This document shows positions 33,663 to 43,329 of a DNA stretch of 64,000 bases, piece after piece. Made by a program: the position numbers and the translations under genes. The stretch lies in contig NZ_FPBO01000025.1 in assembly GCF_900116645.1 (NCBI RefSeq), positions 1 through 64,000 of the forward strand, written 5' to 3'. The first letter of the stretch is position 1, and each line of letters begins with the position of its first letter. Below the pieces are notes generated by a model. That model did no database searches. It was not told the DNA's origin and saw only the letters and a list, made by a program, of their open reading frames with translations. This stretch comes from Pseudoduganella namucuonensis (lineage in GTDB: Bacteria > Pseudomonadota > Gammaproteobacteria > Burkholderiales > Burkholderiaceae_D).

Positions 33663-35717
33663 TCAAACTTTCAGGAATTCCTCGCGGCCGCCGAGCCAGC
33701 GTTCGAGGTGGGCTTCCACCGTTTCGGTGTGGCGGGCGTCGCGCAGCAGGGCGCTGGCGACGTCGCGCGCCTGGTCGACCAGCCAGGCGTCGGCTTCCAG
33801 GTCGGCGAAGCGCAGCATGGCTTGGCCGGATTGGCGCGAGCCGAGGAATTCGCCGGGGCCCCGTATCTCCAGGTCGCGGCGGGCGATCTCGAAGCCGTCC
33901 GTCGTTTCGCGCATCGTCATCAGGCGCTGCTTGGCCACGCCGCCCAGCGGGCTTTGATACAGCAGCAGGCAGACGCTGGCCGCCGAGCCCCGCCCCACGC
34001 GCCCGCGCAACTGGTGCAGCTGCGACAGGCCGAAGCGCTCGGCGTGCTCGATCACCATCAGCGAGGCGTTCGGCACGTCCACGCCGACCTCGATCACCGT
34101 GGTCGCCACCAGCACCTGCATCTCGTTGGCGGTGAAGGCGTCCATGATGGCCTGCTTTTCCGCCGGCTTCAGGCGCCCGTGCACCAGGCCGACGCTCAGG
34201 TCCGGCAGCGCCTCGGCCAGCAGCGCGTGGGTGTCGGTGGCGGTCTGCAGCTGCAGCGCCTCCGATTCCTCGATCAGCGGGCAGACCCAGTACACCTGCC
34301 GCCCCTCCAGCGCCGCCGCGTGCACCCGCTCGATCACCTCGTCGCGCCGGTTCTGGTCGATGGCGCGCGTGACGATGGGGCTGCGCCCCGGCGGCAGTTC
34401 GTCGATCACCGACACTTCCAGGTCGGCGTAGTACGTCATCGCCAGGGTGCGCGGGATGGGCGTGGCGGACATCATCAACTGGTGCGGGATCGCGTCCTCG
34501 TTGCCCTTGTTGCGCAGCGTGAGGCGCTGGCCGACGCCGAAGCGGTGCTGCTCGTCGACGATCACCATGCCCAGGTTCGCGAATTGCACGGTGTCCTGGA
34601 TGATGGCGTGCGTGCCGATCACCAGCCGCGCCTCGCCCGATTCGACCATCGCGGTGGCGGCGGCCTTGTCCTTCTTTTTCAGGCTGCCCGTCAGCCACGC
34701 GACCTTCACGCCCAGCGGTTCCATCCACGCGGCGATCTTGCGGAAGTGCTGGTCGGCCAGGATCTCGGTGGGCGCCATCAGGGCGGCCTGGTAGCCGCTG
34801 TCGATGGCTTGCGCGGCGGCCAGCGCCGCCACCACGGTCTTGCCGGCGCCGACGTCGCCCTGCAGCAGGCGCTGCATCGGATACGGCTGGCAGATGTCGG
34901 CGCGGATCTCGTCCAGCACGCGCTGCTGCGCGCCCGTCAGGTGGAAGGGCAGGGCCCTCTGGAAGGCGCGCGACAGGTCGCCCACCACGCTGAGCGGCGG
35001 CGATCCCTTGGAGCGCCGCGCGCGCTGCGCGCGCTTCAGCGACAGCTGCTGCGCCAGCAGCTCGTCGAACTTCATGCGCGTCCACGCGGGATGCGAGCGG
35101 TCCAGCAGCGCGTGCTCGTCCACCTCCTGCGGCGGGTAGTGCAGCAGCTTCACGGCCGGCTCGAAGTCGGTCAGTTGCATGCGCGCCACCAGCGGGGCGG
35201 GCAGGGTGTCGCGCCAGTCCACGCGCTTCATGGCGTCGTTGATCGCGCGCCGCAGCATGGTTTGCGACAGGCCCTCGCCGGCCGGGTACACCGGTGTCAG
35301 CGACGTGGGCAGCGGCGCGCCCTCGTTGATCACCTTGTAGTTGGGATGGACCATCTCGGCGCCGAAGAAGCCGTGTTTCAGCTCGCCCCGCGCGCGCACC
35401 CGCGTGCCCTCGGCCAGCTGCTTGACCTGGCTGCCGTAGAAGTTCATGAAGCGCAGCTGCAAGTCCCCGGTCTCGTCGGCGATATGGACCAGCAACTGGC
35501 GCCGCGGCTTGAAGCCGATCTCGCTCTTGGTGACGATGCCCTCCACCTGCGAGGACTGGCCGCCGCGCAGGCACGCGTCGCGTATCGTGATGACCTGCGT
35601 TTCGTCCTCGTAGCGCATGGGCAGGTGCAGCACCAGGTCCATATCGGTGCGCAGGCCCAGCTTGGCCAATTTTGCTTCCGGGCTGACAGTCGGTTTCTTT
35701 TGCTTAGGTGCGGCCAT
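33663..35717 (-). CDS. recG: ATP-dependent DNA helicase RecG
   Basis: The 684-residue helicase remodels stalled replication forks and Holliday junctions. An N-terminal wedge/OB domain (about 1-180: GLRTDMDLVLHLPMRYED, VRARGELKHGFFGAEMVHP) precedes the motor. Walker A GDVGAGKT is at residues 287-294, followed by MAPTEILADQHF, the DEQH box in IVDEQHRFGVGQR, MMSATPIPRT and the C-terminal GRVGRG and RGPGEFLGSRQSG motifs that define RecG. Its length is normal. It is divergent from queA. Confidence 0.96.
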   Translation of the reverse strand: MAAPKQKKPTVSPEAKLAKLGLRTDMDLVLHLPMRYEDETQVITIRDACLRGGQSSQVEGIVTKSEIGFKPRRQLLVHIADETGDLQLRFMNFYGSQVKQLAEGTRVRARGELKHGFFGAEMVHPNYKVINEGAPLPTSLTPVYPAGEGLSQTMLRRAINDAMKRVDWRDTLPAPLVARMQLTDFEPAVKLLHYPPQEVDEHALLDRSHPAWTRMKFDELLAQQLSLKRAQRARRSKGSPPLSVVGDLSRAFQRALPFHLTGAQQRVLDEIRADICQPYPMQRLLQGDVGAGKTVVAALAAAQAIDSGYQAALMAPTEILADQHFRKIAAWMEPLGVKVAWLTGSLKKKDKAAATAMVESGEARLVIGTHAIIQDTVQFANLGMVIVDEQHRFGVGQRLTLRNKGNEDAIPHQLMMSATPIPRTLAMTYYADLEVSVIDELPPGRSPIVTRAIDQNRRDEVIERVHAAALEGRQVYWVCPLIEESEALQLQTATDTHALLAEALPDLSVGLVHGRLKPAEKQAIMDAFTANEMQVLVATTVIEVGVDVPNASLMVIEHAERFGLSQLHQLRGRVGRGSAASVCLLLYQSPLGGVAKQRLMTMRETTDGFEIARRDLEIRGPGEFLGSRQSGQAMLRFADLEADAWLVDQARDVASALLRDARHTETVEAHLERWLGGREEFLKV

Positions 35718-35779
35718 ATTCAGGTGGTTCTTGGGCTGGTGTAAAATAGAGGGTTGCCCAACAGTTTCAGAAGTACCTT

Positions 35780-36817
35780 ATGTCTTCTTTCTTGTATTCT
35801 CTATCAGATTTCGATTTTAACTTGCCGCCGGAGCGGATAGCGCAATTTCCTCTGCCGGATCGCAGCGCCTCCCGTCTTTTGCACGTGGACGGCGCGCGAC
35901 TGCACGACCGCAAATTCACCGACATCCTGGATCAGCTCCAGGCCGGCGACCTGCTGGTGATGAACGACACCCGCGTGCTGAAGGCGCGTTTCTTCGGCGT
36001 CAAGGAGTCCGGCGGCAAGGTCGAGGCCCTGGTCGAGCGCGTGCTGGACACCCGCACCGTGCTGGCCCAGGTGCGCGCGTCCAAGTCGCCCGGCCCCGGC
36101 GTCAAGATACGCCTGGCCGACGCCTTCGACGTCACCGTCGGCGAGCGCGCCGGCGAGTTCTACACGCTGCACTTCGAAGCCGACGTGTTCGAGCTGATCG
36201 AGGCCCATGGCCGCCTGCCGCTGCCGCCCTACATCGAGCACGCCGCCGACGCCGTCGACGAGACCCGCTACCAGACCGTGTTCAACAAGGTGCCGGGCGC
36301 CGTCGCCGCGCCCACGGCCGGCCTGCATTTCGACGAGGCCCTGCTGCAAAAGCTGAGGGACAAGGGCGTGAACTTCGCCTATGTGACCCTGCACGTGGGT
36401 GCCGGCACCTTCCAGCCGGTGCGCACCGAGAACCTGGCCGAGCACAAGATGCACACCGAGTGGTACACCATGCCGCAGGCCACGGTGGACGCGGCGCGCG
36501 CCGCCCGCGCGGCGGGACGCGACGTGGTGGCGGTCGGCACCACCAGCCTGCGCGCGCTGGAATCGGCGTCGCAGTCCGGCCGGCTGGAGGCCGGCAGCGC
36601 CGACACCGCGCTGTTCATCACGCCCGGCTACCGCTTCAAGACGGTGACCCGCCTGATCACCAATTTCCACCTGCCGAAATCGACGCTGCTGATGCTGGTG
36701 TCGGCCTTCGCCGGCTACGACGAGATCCGCGCGGCCTACGCCCACGCGATCGCACACGAATACCGCTTCTTCAGCTACGGCGACGCCATGCTGCTGACGA
36801 CGCAGGCCCGCGCATAA
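35780..36817 (+). CDS. queA: S-adenosylmethionine:tRNA ribosyltransferase-isomerase
   Basis: This 345-residue enzyme transfers the ribosyl part of SAM to preQ1 in tRNA to make epoxyqueuosine. Family motifs include SDFDFNLPPERIAQFPLPDRSASRL, MNDTRVLKARFFG, PGAVAAPTAGLHFDEALL, YVTLHVGAGTFQPVR and ITNFHLPKSTLLMLVSAFAG. Its length is normal. tgt starts 24 bases downstream, and the pair acts in the same queuosine pathway. Confidence 0.97.
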   Translation: MSSFLYSLSDFDFNLPPERIAQFPLPDRSASRLLHVDGARLHDRKFTDILDQLQAGDLLVMNDTRVLKARFFGVKESGGKVEALVERVLDTRTVLAQVRASKSPGPGVKIRLADAFDVTVGERAGEFYTLHFEADVFELIEAHGRLPLPPYIEHAADAVDETRYQTVFNKVPGAVAAPTAGLHFDEALLQKLRDKGVNFAYVTLHVGAGTFQPVRTENLAEHKMHTEWYTMPQATVDAARAARAAGRDVVAVGTTSLRALESASQSGRLEAGSADTALFITPGYRFKTVTRLITNFHLPKSTLLMLVSAFAGYDEIRAAYAHAIAHEYRFFSYGDAMLLTTQARA

Positions 36818-36841
36818 ATAGCGCGTTCATTTAGGACATCC

Positions 36842-37981
36842 ATGCTGGAATTTAAACTCATCAAGAACGACACCACGGGCCTGACCAAGGCGCGCCGCGG
36901 CACCGTCAAACTGAACCACGGCGAGGTGCAGACCCCGATCTTCATGCCGGTCGGCACCTACGGCTCGGTGAAGGCCATGTCGCCGCTGGAGCTGAAGGAA
37001 ATCGGCGCGCAGATCATCCTGGGCAACACCTTCCACCTGTGGCTGCGCCCGGGCAACGACGTGATGTCGAAGTTCGGCGGCCTGCACGGCTTCATGGGCT
37101 GGGACAAGCCGATCCTGACCGATTCCGGCGGCTTCCAGGTGTTTTCGCTGGGCGAGATGCGCAAGATCACCGAGGAGGGCGTGCATTTCAATTCGCCCAT
37201 CAACGGCGACAAGCTGTTCCTGTCGCCCGAGATCTCGATGCAGATCCAGCGCGTGCTCAATTCCGACATCGTGATGCAGTTCGACGAGTGCACCCCCTAT
37301 GAAATCCAGGGCCGCCCGGCCACGGTGGACGAGGCGGCCAAGTCCATGCGCATGTCGCTGCGCTGGGCGCAGCGCTCCATGGACGAGTTCAACCGCGGCG
37401 AGAACCCGAACGCGCTGTTCGGCATCGTCCAGGGCGGCATGTTCGAGAACCTGCGCGACGAATCGCTGGCCAAGCTGGAGGAGATCGATTTCCCCGGCCT
37501 GGCCATCGGTGGCCTGTCGGTCGGCGAGCCGAAGGAGGACATGATGCGCGTGCTGGCCCACGTCGGCCCGCGCCTGCCGCCCAACAAGCCGCACTACCTG
37601 ATGGGCGTGGGCACGCCGGAGGACCTGGTGGCCGGCGTGTCGAACGGCGTCGACATGTTCGACTGCGTGATGCCGACCCGGAACGCGCGCAACGGCTGGA
37701 TCTTTACCCGCTTCGGCGACATCAAGATCAAGAACGCGCGCTACAAGGAAGACACCCAGCCGCTCGACGAGAGCTGCGGCTGCTACGCCTGCCGCAACTT
37801 CTCGCGCGCCTATCTGCACCACCTGCACCGTTCCCAGGAAATCCTGGGCGCGCGCCTGAACACCATCCACAACCTGCACTACTACCTGGACATCATGCGC
37901 CAGATGCGCGAGGCGCTGGACGGGGACCGCTTCCCGGCGTGGGTGCAACAGTTCCACGCCGACCGGGCGCGGGGCGTGTAG
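36842..37981 (+). CDS. tgt: tRNA-guanine transglycosylase
   Basis: The 379-residue enzyme exchanges guanine-34 for preQ1 in Asp, Asn, His and Tyr tRNAs, the step before QueA. The active-site region LTDSGGFQVFSLG contains Asp94, and GGLSVGEPKEDMM and the catalytic Asp region FDCVMPTRNARNG follow. The zinc ligands are Cys312, Cys314 and Cys317 (CGCYAC) and a later His. AGGACATCC precedes the ATG. Length is as in E. coli Tgt. Confidence 0.97.
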   Translation: MLEFKLIKNDTTGLTKARRGTVKLNHGEVQTPIFMPVGTYGSVKAMSPLELKEIGAQIILGNTFHLWLRPGNDVMSKFGGLHGFMGWDKPILTDSGGFQVFSLGEMRKITEEGVHFNSPINGDKLFLSPEISMQIQRVLNSDIVMQFDECTPYEIQGRPATVDEAAKSMRMSLRWAQRSMDEFNRGENPNALFGIVQGGMFENLRDESLAKLEEIDFPGLAIGGLSVGEPKEDMMRVLAHVGPRLPPNKPHYLMGVGTPEDLVAGVSNGVDMFDCVMPTRNARNGWIFTRFGDIKIKNARYKEDTQPLDESCGCYACRNFSRAYLHHLHRSQEILGARLNTIHNLHYYLDIMRQMREALDGDRFPAWVQQFHADRARGV

Positions 37982-38044
37982 GCGCCGCGCCAGGCGCGCC
38001 GCAAGCTTGCAAAAAGAATTACCCGGCCCCATATCGCCTGGACG

Positions 38045-38072
38045 TCTGACGAGTCCCGGCGGGTGCTAGAAT
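38045..38072 (+). promoter_or_regulatory. Candidate sigma-70 promoter of yajC-secDF
   Basis: TCTGAC (38045-38050) and TAGAAT (38067-38072) are separated by 16 bases, about 40 bases upstream of the yajC start. Both hexamers match consensus at four to five positions. Confidence 0.4.
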
Positions 38073-38111
38073 ACAGCGCTAATTTTTCAAACTATATTAC
38101 TGGAGTCCCCT

Positions 38112-38438
38112 GTGTTCATTTCCAATGCCTACGCCCAATCCACCGACGCACTCGGCCTGGGCGGCAACCTCACCAGCTTCCTGCCGCTGGTCCTGATGTT
38201 CGTGGTGATGTACTTCCTGATGATCCGTCCCCAGCAGAAGCGCGCCAAGGAACAGAAGGCGATGATGGATGCGCTGGCCAAGGGCGACGAAGTGGTGACC
38301 GCCGGCGGCATCCTGGGCAAAGTGTCCAAGGTGACCGACGTGTACGTGACCCTGGAAGTCTCCCCCGGCAACGAGATCATCGTGCAAAAGCCATCGATCA
38401 CCACGCTGCTGCCGAAAGGCACGCTGAAAGCGCTGTAA
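38112..38438 (+). CDS. yajC: Sec translocase accessory subunit YajC
   Basis: The 108-residue protein has a single membrane helix (FLPLVLMFVVMYFLMIRPQQKRAKEQK) followed by a small soluble domain with the conserved GDEVVTAGGILGKV. It joins SecD and SecF in the membrane complex that assists protein export. The start is GTG 38112 with GGAG six bases upstream. secD follows 61 bases later, the usual order after tgt. Confidence 0.95.
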   Translation: MFISNAYAQSTDALGLGGNLTSFLPLVLMFVVMYFLMIRPQQKRAKEQKAMMDALAKGDEVVTAGGILGKVSKVTDVYVTLEVSPGNEIIVQKPSITTLLPKGTLKAL

Positions 38439-38499
38439 TCCGACCACGGGCCGCCCGATCCAGCATCGGCGGCCCGTTCGAGCCTCTCCTGGAACGTAT

Positions 38500-40374
38500 A
38501 TGAATCGCTATCCTGTCTGGAAATACATCCTCATCGCCTTCGCCGTGCTGATCGGGGCGCTGTACACGGCGCCCAACTACTTCGGTGAATCGCCGGCGCT
38601 GCAGGTGACCAGTGGCAAATCCACTGTCAAGGTCACCAGCGAGCTGAGCGCCCGCGTGGCGGACGTGCTCAAGCAAGGCAACATCCCCGCCGTCAGCATC
38701 AACCTGGACGGCACCGGCAGCCACACCTCGGTGCGCGCGCGCTTCACCGACACCGACGTGCAGTTCAAGGCCAAGCTGGCCCTGGAGAAGGCGCTCAATC
38801 CCGATCCGGCCGATCCGGCCTACATCGTCACCAACAACCTGACCGCCAACACCCCCGAGTGGATGACGAGCATCCTCGCCAAGCCCATGTACCTGGGCCT
38901 GGACTTGCGCGGCGGCGTGCACTTCCTGATGCAGGTGGACGTGCAGGCGGCGCTCGAGAAGCGCGTGCTGGGCATCCAGACCGCCGTGCGCAGCGCGCTG
39001 CGCGACAAGAGCGTGCGCCACGCCGGCATCGAGCGCAAGGGCAACGTGGTGGAGGTGAGGTTCCGCGACGAGGCCACGCGCCAGCTGGCCCGCAAGGTCG
39101 TCAACGACTTGATGCAGGACGTGATCCTGACCGACGGCGGCGCGGGGGAAGACCTGAGCCTGGCCATCGCCCTGAAGCCGGCCGCGCTCAAGGACGCCAT
39201 GGACAACGGCGTCAAGCAGAACATCGCCACCCTGTCCAAGCGCGTCAACGAGCTGGGCGTGAGCGAACCCATCATCCAGCAGCAGGGTCCGGACCGCATC
39301 GTGGTGCAGCTGCCCGGCGTGCAGGACGTGGCGCGCGCCAAGGCCATCATCGGCCGCACCGCCACCCTGGAGATCCGCATGGTGGACGATTCCATCACCC
39401 CCGGCACCGAGCTGCAGGCGGCGGTGCCGTTCAACTCCGAGCTGTTCACCGTCGGCAAGGGCGTGCCGGTGATCCTGTACAAGGACATCGTGCTGACCGG
39501 CGACTACATCTCGCGCGCCACCGCCACCTTCGACCAGAACCAGCAGCCGGCCGTGTCGATCGACCTGAACGGCGACGGCGGCCGCAAGATCCGCGAGGCG
39601 ACCCGCGACCGCGTGGGCAAGCGCATGGCCATCGTGCTGTACGAGCAGAAGGGCAAGCCCGAGGTGCTGTCCGTGGCCACCATTCAGAGCGAGCTGGGCG
39701 GTAGCGGCTTCCAGATCACCGGCATGGGCAACATGGAAAACTCCACCGAGCTGGCGCTGCTGCTGCGCTCGGGCGCGCTGTACGCGCCGATGACCGTGAT
39801 CGAGGAACGCACCGTCGGTCCGGCGCTGGGCGCGGAAAACATCAAGAAGGGCCAGCTGTCCATGGTGTACGGCTTCGCCGCCATCGCCGTGTTCATGATG
39901 ATCTACTACATGATGTTCGGCTTCTTCAGCGTGCTGGCGCTGGGCGTCAACCTGCTGCTGTTGATCGCGTTGCTGTCGATGATGCAGGCCACCCTGACCC
40001 TGCCGGGCATCGCCGCGATCGCGCTGGCGCTGGGCATGGCGATCGACGCCAACGTGCTGATCAACGAGCGCATCCGCGAGGAGCTGCGTTCCGGCGCCAC
40101 GCCGCAGGCCGCCATCGCGGCCGGCTTCGACCGCGCCTGGGCCACCATCCTGGACTCCAACGTCACCACGCTGATCGTCGGCCTGGCGCTGCTGGTGTTC
40201 GGTTCGGGCGCCGTGCGCGGCTTCGCCGTGGTGCACTGCCTGGGCATCCTGACCTCGATGTTCTCCGCCGTCTTCGTGTCGCGCGGCGTGGTCAACCTGT
40301 GGTACGGCCGCAAGAAGAAGCTGCAGTCCATCGCCATCGGCACGGTCTGGGTTCCCGGCACGTCGTCGAAATAA
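38500..40374 (+). CDS. secD: Protein translocase subunit SecD
   Basis: This 624-residue inner-membrane protein uses the proton gradient to pull preproteins through SecYEG. One N-terminal helix is followed by the large periplasmic P1 region (with DLRGGVHFLMQVD) and a block of helices carrying GMAIDANVLINERIREELR, the conserved charged motif for proton use. The length is typical of betaproteobacterial SecD. secF starts 21 bases downstream. Confidence 0.97.
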   Translation: MNRYPVWKYILIAFAVLIGALYTAPNYFGESPALQVTSGKSTVKVTSELSARVADVLKQGNIPAVSINLDGTGSHTSVRARFTDTDVQFKAKLALEKALNPDPADPAYIVTNNLTANTPEWMTSILAKPMYLGLDLRGGVHFLMQVDVQAALEKRVLGIQTAVRSALRDKSVRHAGIERKGNVVEVRFRDEATRQLARKVVNDLMQDVILTDGGAGEDLSLAIALKPAALKDAMDNGVKQNIATLSKRVNELGVSEPIIQQQGPDRIVVQLPGVQDVARAKAIIGRTATLEIRMVDDSITPGTELQAAVPFNSELFTVGKGVPVILYKDIVLTGDYISRATATFDQNQQPAVSIDLNGDGGRKIREATRDRVGKRMAIVLYEQKGKPEVLSVATIQSELGGSGFQITGMGNMENSTELALLLRSGALYAPMTVIEERTVGPALGAENIKKGQLSMVYGFAAIAVFMMIYYMMFGFFSVLALGVNLLLLIALLSMMQATLTLPGIAAIALALGMAIDANVLINERIREELRSGATPQAAIAAGFDRAWATILDSNVTTLIVGLALLVFGSGAVRGFAVVHCLGILTSMFSAVFVSRGVVNLWYGRKKKLQSIAIGTVWVPGTSSK

Positions 40375-40395
40375 CAGCACAGAAGGTAGGATTTC

Positions 40396-41427
40396 ATGGA
40401 ATTTTTCCGCATTAAAAAAGACATCCCGTTCATGCGCCACGCGTTGGTGTTCAACGTGGTGTCGGCGCTGACCTTCGTGGCGGCGGTGTTCTTCCTGTTC
40501 CACAAGGGGCTGCACCTGTCGATCGAGTTCAAGGGCGGCACCGTGATGGAGGTGAAGTATCCGCACGCGGCCAACATCGAGCAGATCCGTAAAACGGTCT
40601 CCGCGCTGGGCTACGAGCAGCCCGAGGTGACCGGCTTCGGCACCGCGCGCGACGTGATGCTGCGCCTGCCGATCGTGCAGGGCGCCAGCAGCAAGGAGGC
40701 GTCCGAGGCCTCGGGCCGCGTGTTCGAGGCGCTGTGCAAGGCCGATGGCGGCCAGACCAAGCGCCTGGAAAGCGTTAGCGAGAAGGGCGAGCAAATCGCC
40801 AAGACCGCCTGCGTGGACGCGGCCGGCGCCGAGACGGTGCACCTGAACAAGGTGGAATTCGTCGGCCCGCAGGTGGGCGACGAGCTGGCCCAGAACGGCC
40901 TGAACGCGCTGATCATGGTGATCGTGGGCGTGATGATCTACCTGGCCGCGCGCTTCGAATGGAAGTACGCGGTCGCGGCCATCATCGCCAACCTGCACGA
41001 CGTGGTCATCATCCTGGGCTTCTTCGCCTACTTCCAGTGGGAATTCTCGCTGACGGTGCTGGCGGCGGTGCTGGCGGTGCTGGGCTATTCGGTCAACGAA
41101 TCGGTGGTCATCTTCGACCGTATCCGCGAAAACTTCCGCAAGCAGCGCAAGGCCTCGGTGCACGAGGTGATCGACAACGCCATCACCTCCACCATCTCGC
41201 GCACCATCATCACCCACGGCTGCACGCAGATGATGGTGCTGTCGATGCTGCTGTTCGGCGGCCCGACGCTGCACTACTTCGCCGTCGCGCTGACCATCGG
41301 CATCTGCTTCGGCATCTACTCCTCCGTGTTCGTGGCCGCGGCCGTGGCCATGTGGCTGGGCGTGAAGCGCGAAGACCTGATCAAGCCGGTCAAGGAGAAG
41401 GACGAAACGGACGGCGCCGTGGTTTAA
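40396..41427 (+). CDS. secF: Protein translocase subunit SecF
   Basis: The 343-residue partner of SecD has the N-terminal MEFFRIKKDIPFMRHALVFN, the first helix and IEFKGGTVMEV at the start of the periplasmic loop, then helices with GYSVNESVVIFDRIRENFRK. AAGGTAGGA lies before the ATG. A strong terminator follows 20 bases after the stop, closing the queA-secF block. Confidence 0.97.
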   Translation: MEFFRIKKDIPFMRHALVFNVVSALTFVAAVFFLFHKGLHLSIEFKGGTVMEVKYPHAANIEQIRKTVSALGYEQPEVTGFGTARDVMLRLPIVQGASSKEASEASGRVFEALCKADGGQTKRLESVSEKGEQIAKTACVDAAGAETVHLNKVEFVGPQVGDELAQNGLNALIMVIVGVMIYLAARFEWKYAVAAIIANLHDVVIILGFFAYFQWEFSLTVLAAVLAVLGYSVNESVVIFDRIRENFRKQRKASVHEVIDNAITSTISRTIITHGCTQMMVLSMLLFGGPTLHYFAVALTIGICFGIYSSVFVAAAVAMWLGVKREDLIKPVKEKDETDGAVV

Positions 41428-41446
41428 TACCGCTCGCCTAGCCAAG

Positions 41447-41482
41447 ATGCCGCCACGTGCAACACTGGCGGCATTTTTTTTA
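41447..41482 (+). terminator. Rho-independent terminator after secF
   Basis: ATGCCGCCA (41447-41455) pairs with TGGCGGCAT (41466-41474) across a ten-base loop and is followed by a run of T. Confidence 0.88.
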
Positions 41483-41496
41483 TCCCGGGAGAAACG

Positions 41497-42189
41497 ATGA
41501 GCCGAGCCGGCCGCCTGTTCCAGCTGATGGATGCCCTGCGCGGCAACCGCCGTCCCGTCACGGCCGCGAAACTGGCCGAGCAGCTGGGCGTGTCCGAGCG
41601 CACCATCTACCGCGACATGCAGACCCTGGCCGAGCTGGGCGCGCCGCTGGAGGGCGAGGCCGGCGTCGGCTACATGCTGCGCGCCGGCTTCTTCCTGCCG
41701 CCGCTGATGTTCGGCGCCGACGAGCTGGAGGCGCTGGTGCTGGGCGCGCGCTGGGTGCGGCGCCAGGGCGACGAGGGCCTGTCCAAGGCGGCCTCCAGCG
41801 CGCTGGCCAAGATCGCCACCGCCTCGCCCAAGGACTTGCGCGACAGCATGGCCGACACCAGCCTGTGGGTGCCCATCGGCTACGACGAAACCGCCAGCGA
41901 GGCCTTCGTGCAGCCGGCGCGGCTGGCCATCCGGCAACAACACAAGATGCGCATCAGCTACCGCGACGAGGCCGGGCGCGAATCCCAGCGCATCGTGTGG
42001 CCGTTCGCGCTGGCCTATATGGAGGGCAAGCGGCTGCTGGCGGCCTGGTGCGAGATGCGCGACGCGCTGCGCCATTTCCGCATCGACCGCATCAGCGCGG
42101 CCGAGCCCATCGCCGAGCGCTATCCGACGCCGCGGCATGCCTTGCTGCAAGCCTGGCGCGCCGAGAACAATATTCGCGAAGATATGTGA
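41497..42189 (+). CDS. YafY-type transcriptional regulator (HTH plus WYL domain)
   Basis: The 230-residue protein has an N-terminal helix-turn-helix (RPVTAAKLAEQLGVSERTIYRDMQTLAELGAPLEGE, about residues 17-52) and a C-terminal WYL-type ligand-sensing domain (MRISYRDEAGRESQRIVWPFALAYMEGKRLLAAWCEMR). WYL regulators often sense nucleic acid or small ligands and control metabolic or stress genes. The target is unknown; the glutathione transferase downstream is separated by a terminator. GGGAG precedes the ATG. Confidence 0.9.
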   Translation: MSRAGRLFQLMDALRGNRRPVTAAKLAEQLGVSERTIYRDMQTLAELGAPLEGEAGVGYMLRAGFFLPPLMFGADELEALVLGARWVRRQGDEGLSKAASSALAKIATASPKDLRDSMADTSLWVPIGYDETASEAFVQPARLAIRQQHKMRISYRDEAGRESQRIVWPFALAYMEGKRLLAAWCEMRDALRHFRIDRISAAEPIAERYPTPRHALLQAWRAENNIREDM

Positions 42190-42266
42190 ATCAACGCACA
42201 GAGCCTCGCGCGGAGCGGCCTTAAGATGGACTCGTCTCTTTCAGGACATCCCTAGTTTTGGACTTC

Positions 42267-42296
42267 CCCCGCTGCTCCCCAGCGGGGTTTTTTTTT
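42267..42296 (+). terminator. Rho-independent terminator after the YafY-type regulator
   Basis: CCCCGCT (42267-42273) pairs with AGCGGGG (42281-42287) and is followed directly by nine T. Confidence 0.9.
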
Positions 42297-42383
42297 GTCC
42301 CCGCGCCTTCCTAAACGCTACTGACAGAAACTGTCGCGTGGCGCTTCTATCATGTTTGCACGTCCACGATAGGAGATCCCAAC

Positions 42384-43001
42384 ATGCGCCTGTACTATTC
42401 CCCGCTCTCGTCCAACGCCCGCCGCGTGGCCATCGCCGTCCACATGCTGGGCGCCGAGGTGGACGTCGTTGAAATCAACCTGGCCAGCGAGGCCGACCGC
42501 CGCCGCCTGCTGGAACTCAATCCCAACGGCATGCTGCCGGTGCTGGAGGACGACGGCTTCCTGCTGTGGGAGTCCTGCGCCATCATGCAATACCTGGCCG
42601 ACAAGACGCCCGGCCACGAACTGTACCAGCGGGACTTGCGGACGCGCGCGGACGTGAACCGCTGGCTGTTCTGGGCCTGCCAGCACTTCTCGCCGGCGAT
42701 CGGGGTGTTGACCTGGGAACGCATCTGGAAGGGCTATGTCACCGGCCAGCCGGCGGATCCGCGCGAAGAGGCCCGCGGCGGCGCCGACCTGGAACAGTTC
42801 GCCAGCGTGCTGGACGGGCACCTGGCCGGCCGCCAATGGGTGGTGGGCGACGCGGTCACGCTGGCCGACATCGCGCTGGCCGCGCCGCTGATGTACATCG
42901 GCAAGGCCTCGTTGCCGCTGTCCGGCCACGCCAACCTCATGGCCTGGTTCGCCCGCGTGCAGTTGTTGCCGGCCTGGCTGCAAACCGAGCGCGAGTTCTA
43001 G
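42384..43001 (+). CDS. Glutathione S-transferase family protein
   Basis: The 205-residue protein has an N-terminal thioredoxin-like domain (MRLYYSPLSSNARRVAIAVHMLG, ELNPNGMLPVLEDDGFLLWESCAIMQYLA), with the cis-Pro and ES pair that bind glutathione, and a C-terminal helical domain (VVGDAVTLADIALAAPLMY). It should conjugate glutathione to electrophiles or act as a peroxidase; the substrate is unknown. ATAGGAG is a clear ribosome site before the ATG. Confidence 0.93.
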   Translation: MRLYYSPLSSNARRVAIAVHMLGAEVDVVEINLASEADRRRLLELNPNGMLPVLEDDGFLLWESCAIMQYLADKTPGHELYQRDLRTRADVNRWLFWACQHFSPAIGVLTWERIWKGYVTGQPADPREEARGGADLEQFASVLDGHLAGRQWVVGDAVTLADIALAAPLMYIGKASLPLSGHANLMAWFARVQLLPAWLQTEREF

Positions 43002-43003
43002 CC

Positions 43004-43240
43004 ATGTGCGTCATTTGCCTCACCATGGAACGCGCCCGGGCGCGGCTGGGCTTGCCCGCCGATGGCCTTCAACGGTCCGGGCAGTGCGCCAGCGCCGCCG
43101 GGGAAACGCGCCGGGCGGATGCCGGCGGAACCAGCCGGCCCGCGCCGGCGGAAGGGCCGCGGCGCGACGCCGACCTCCGCGGCGAGCGGCGGCTGGTCGC
43201 GCGGCCGGCGCCGGAGCTGATCGCGCAGCTCGTCGAATAG
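43004..43240 (+). CDS. Hypothetical 78-residue protein
   Basis: A reading frame that starts two bases after the glutathione transferase stop and opens MCVICLTMERARARLGL. It is Arg/Ala-rich with a short helical end (ELIAQLVE) and no domain I recognise. Its third codon positions are GC-rich, which favours coding, but frames on the other strand are also open in this very GC-rich stretch. If it is not a gene, 43002-43329 holds no gene that I can support. Confidence 0.35.
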   Translation: MCVICLTMERARARLGLPADGLQRSGQCASAAGETRRADAGGTSRPAPAEGPRRDADLRGERRLVARPAPELIAQLVE

Positions 43241-43329
43241 CGGCACGGGCCTGCGCGGGCCACGGCCGCGCAGGCCGCGGCGGCGTTGTCCGCGCGGGCC
43301 TGCGGCAGCGGCAGCGCCAGCCGGTTTGC

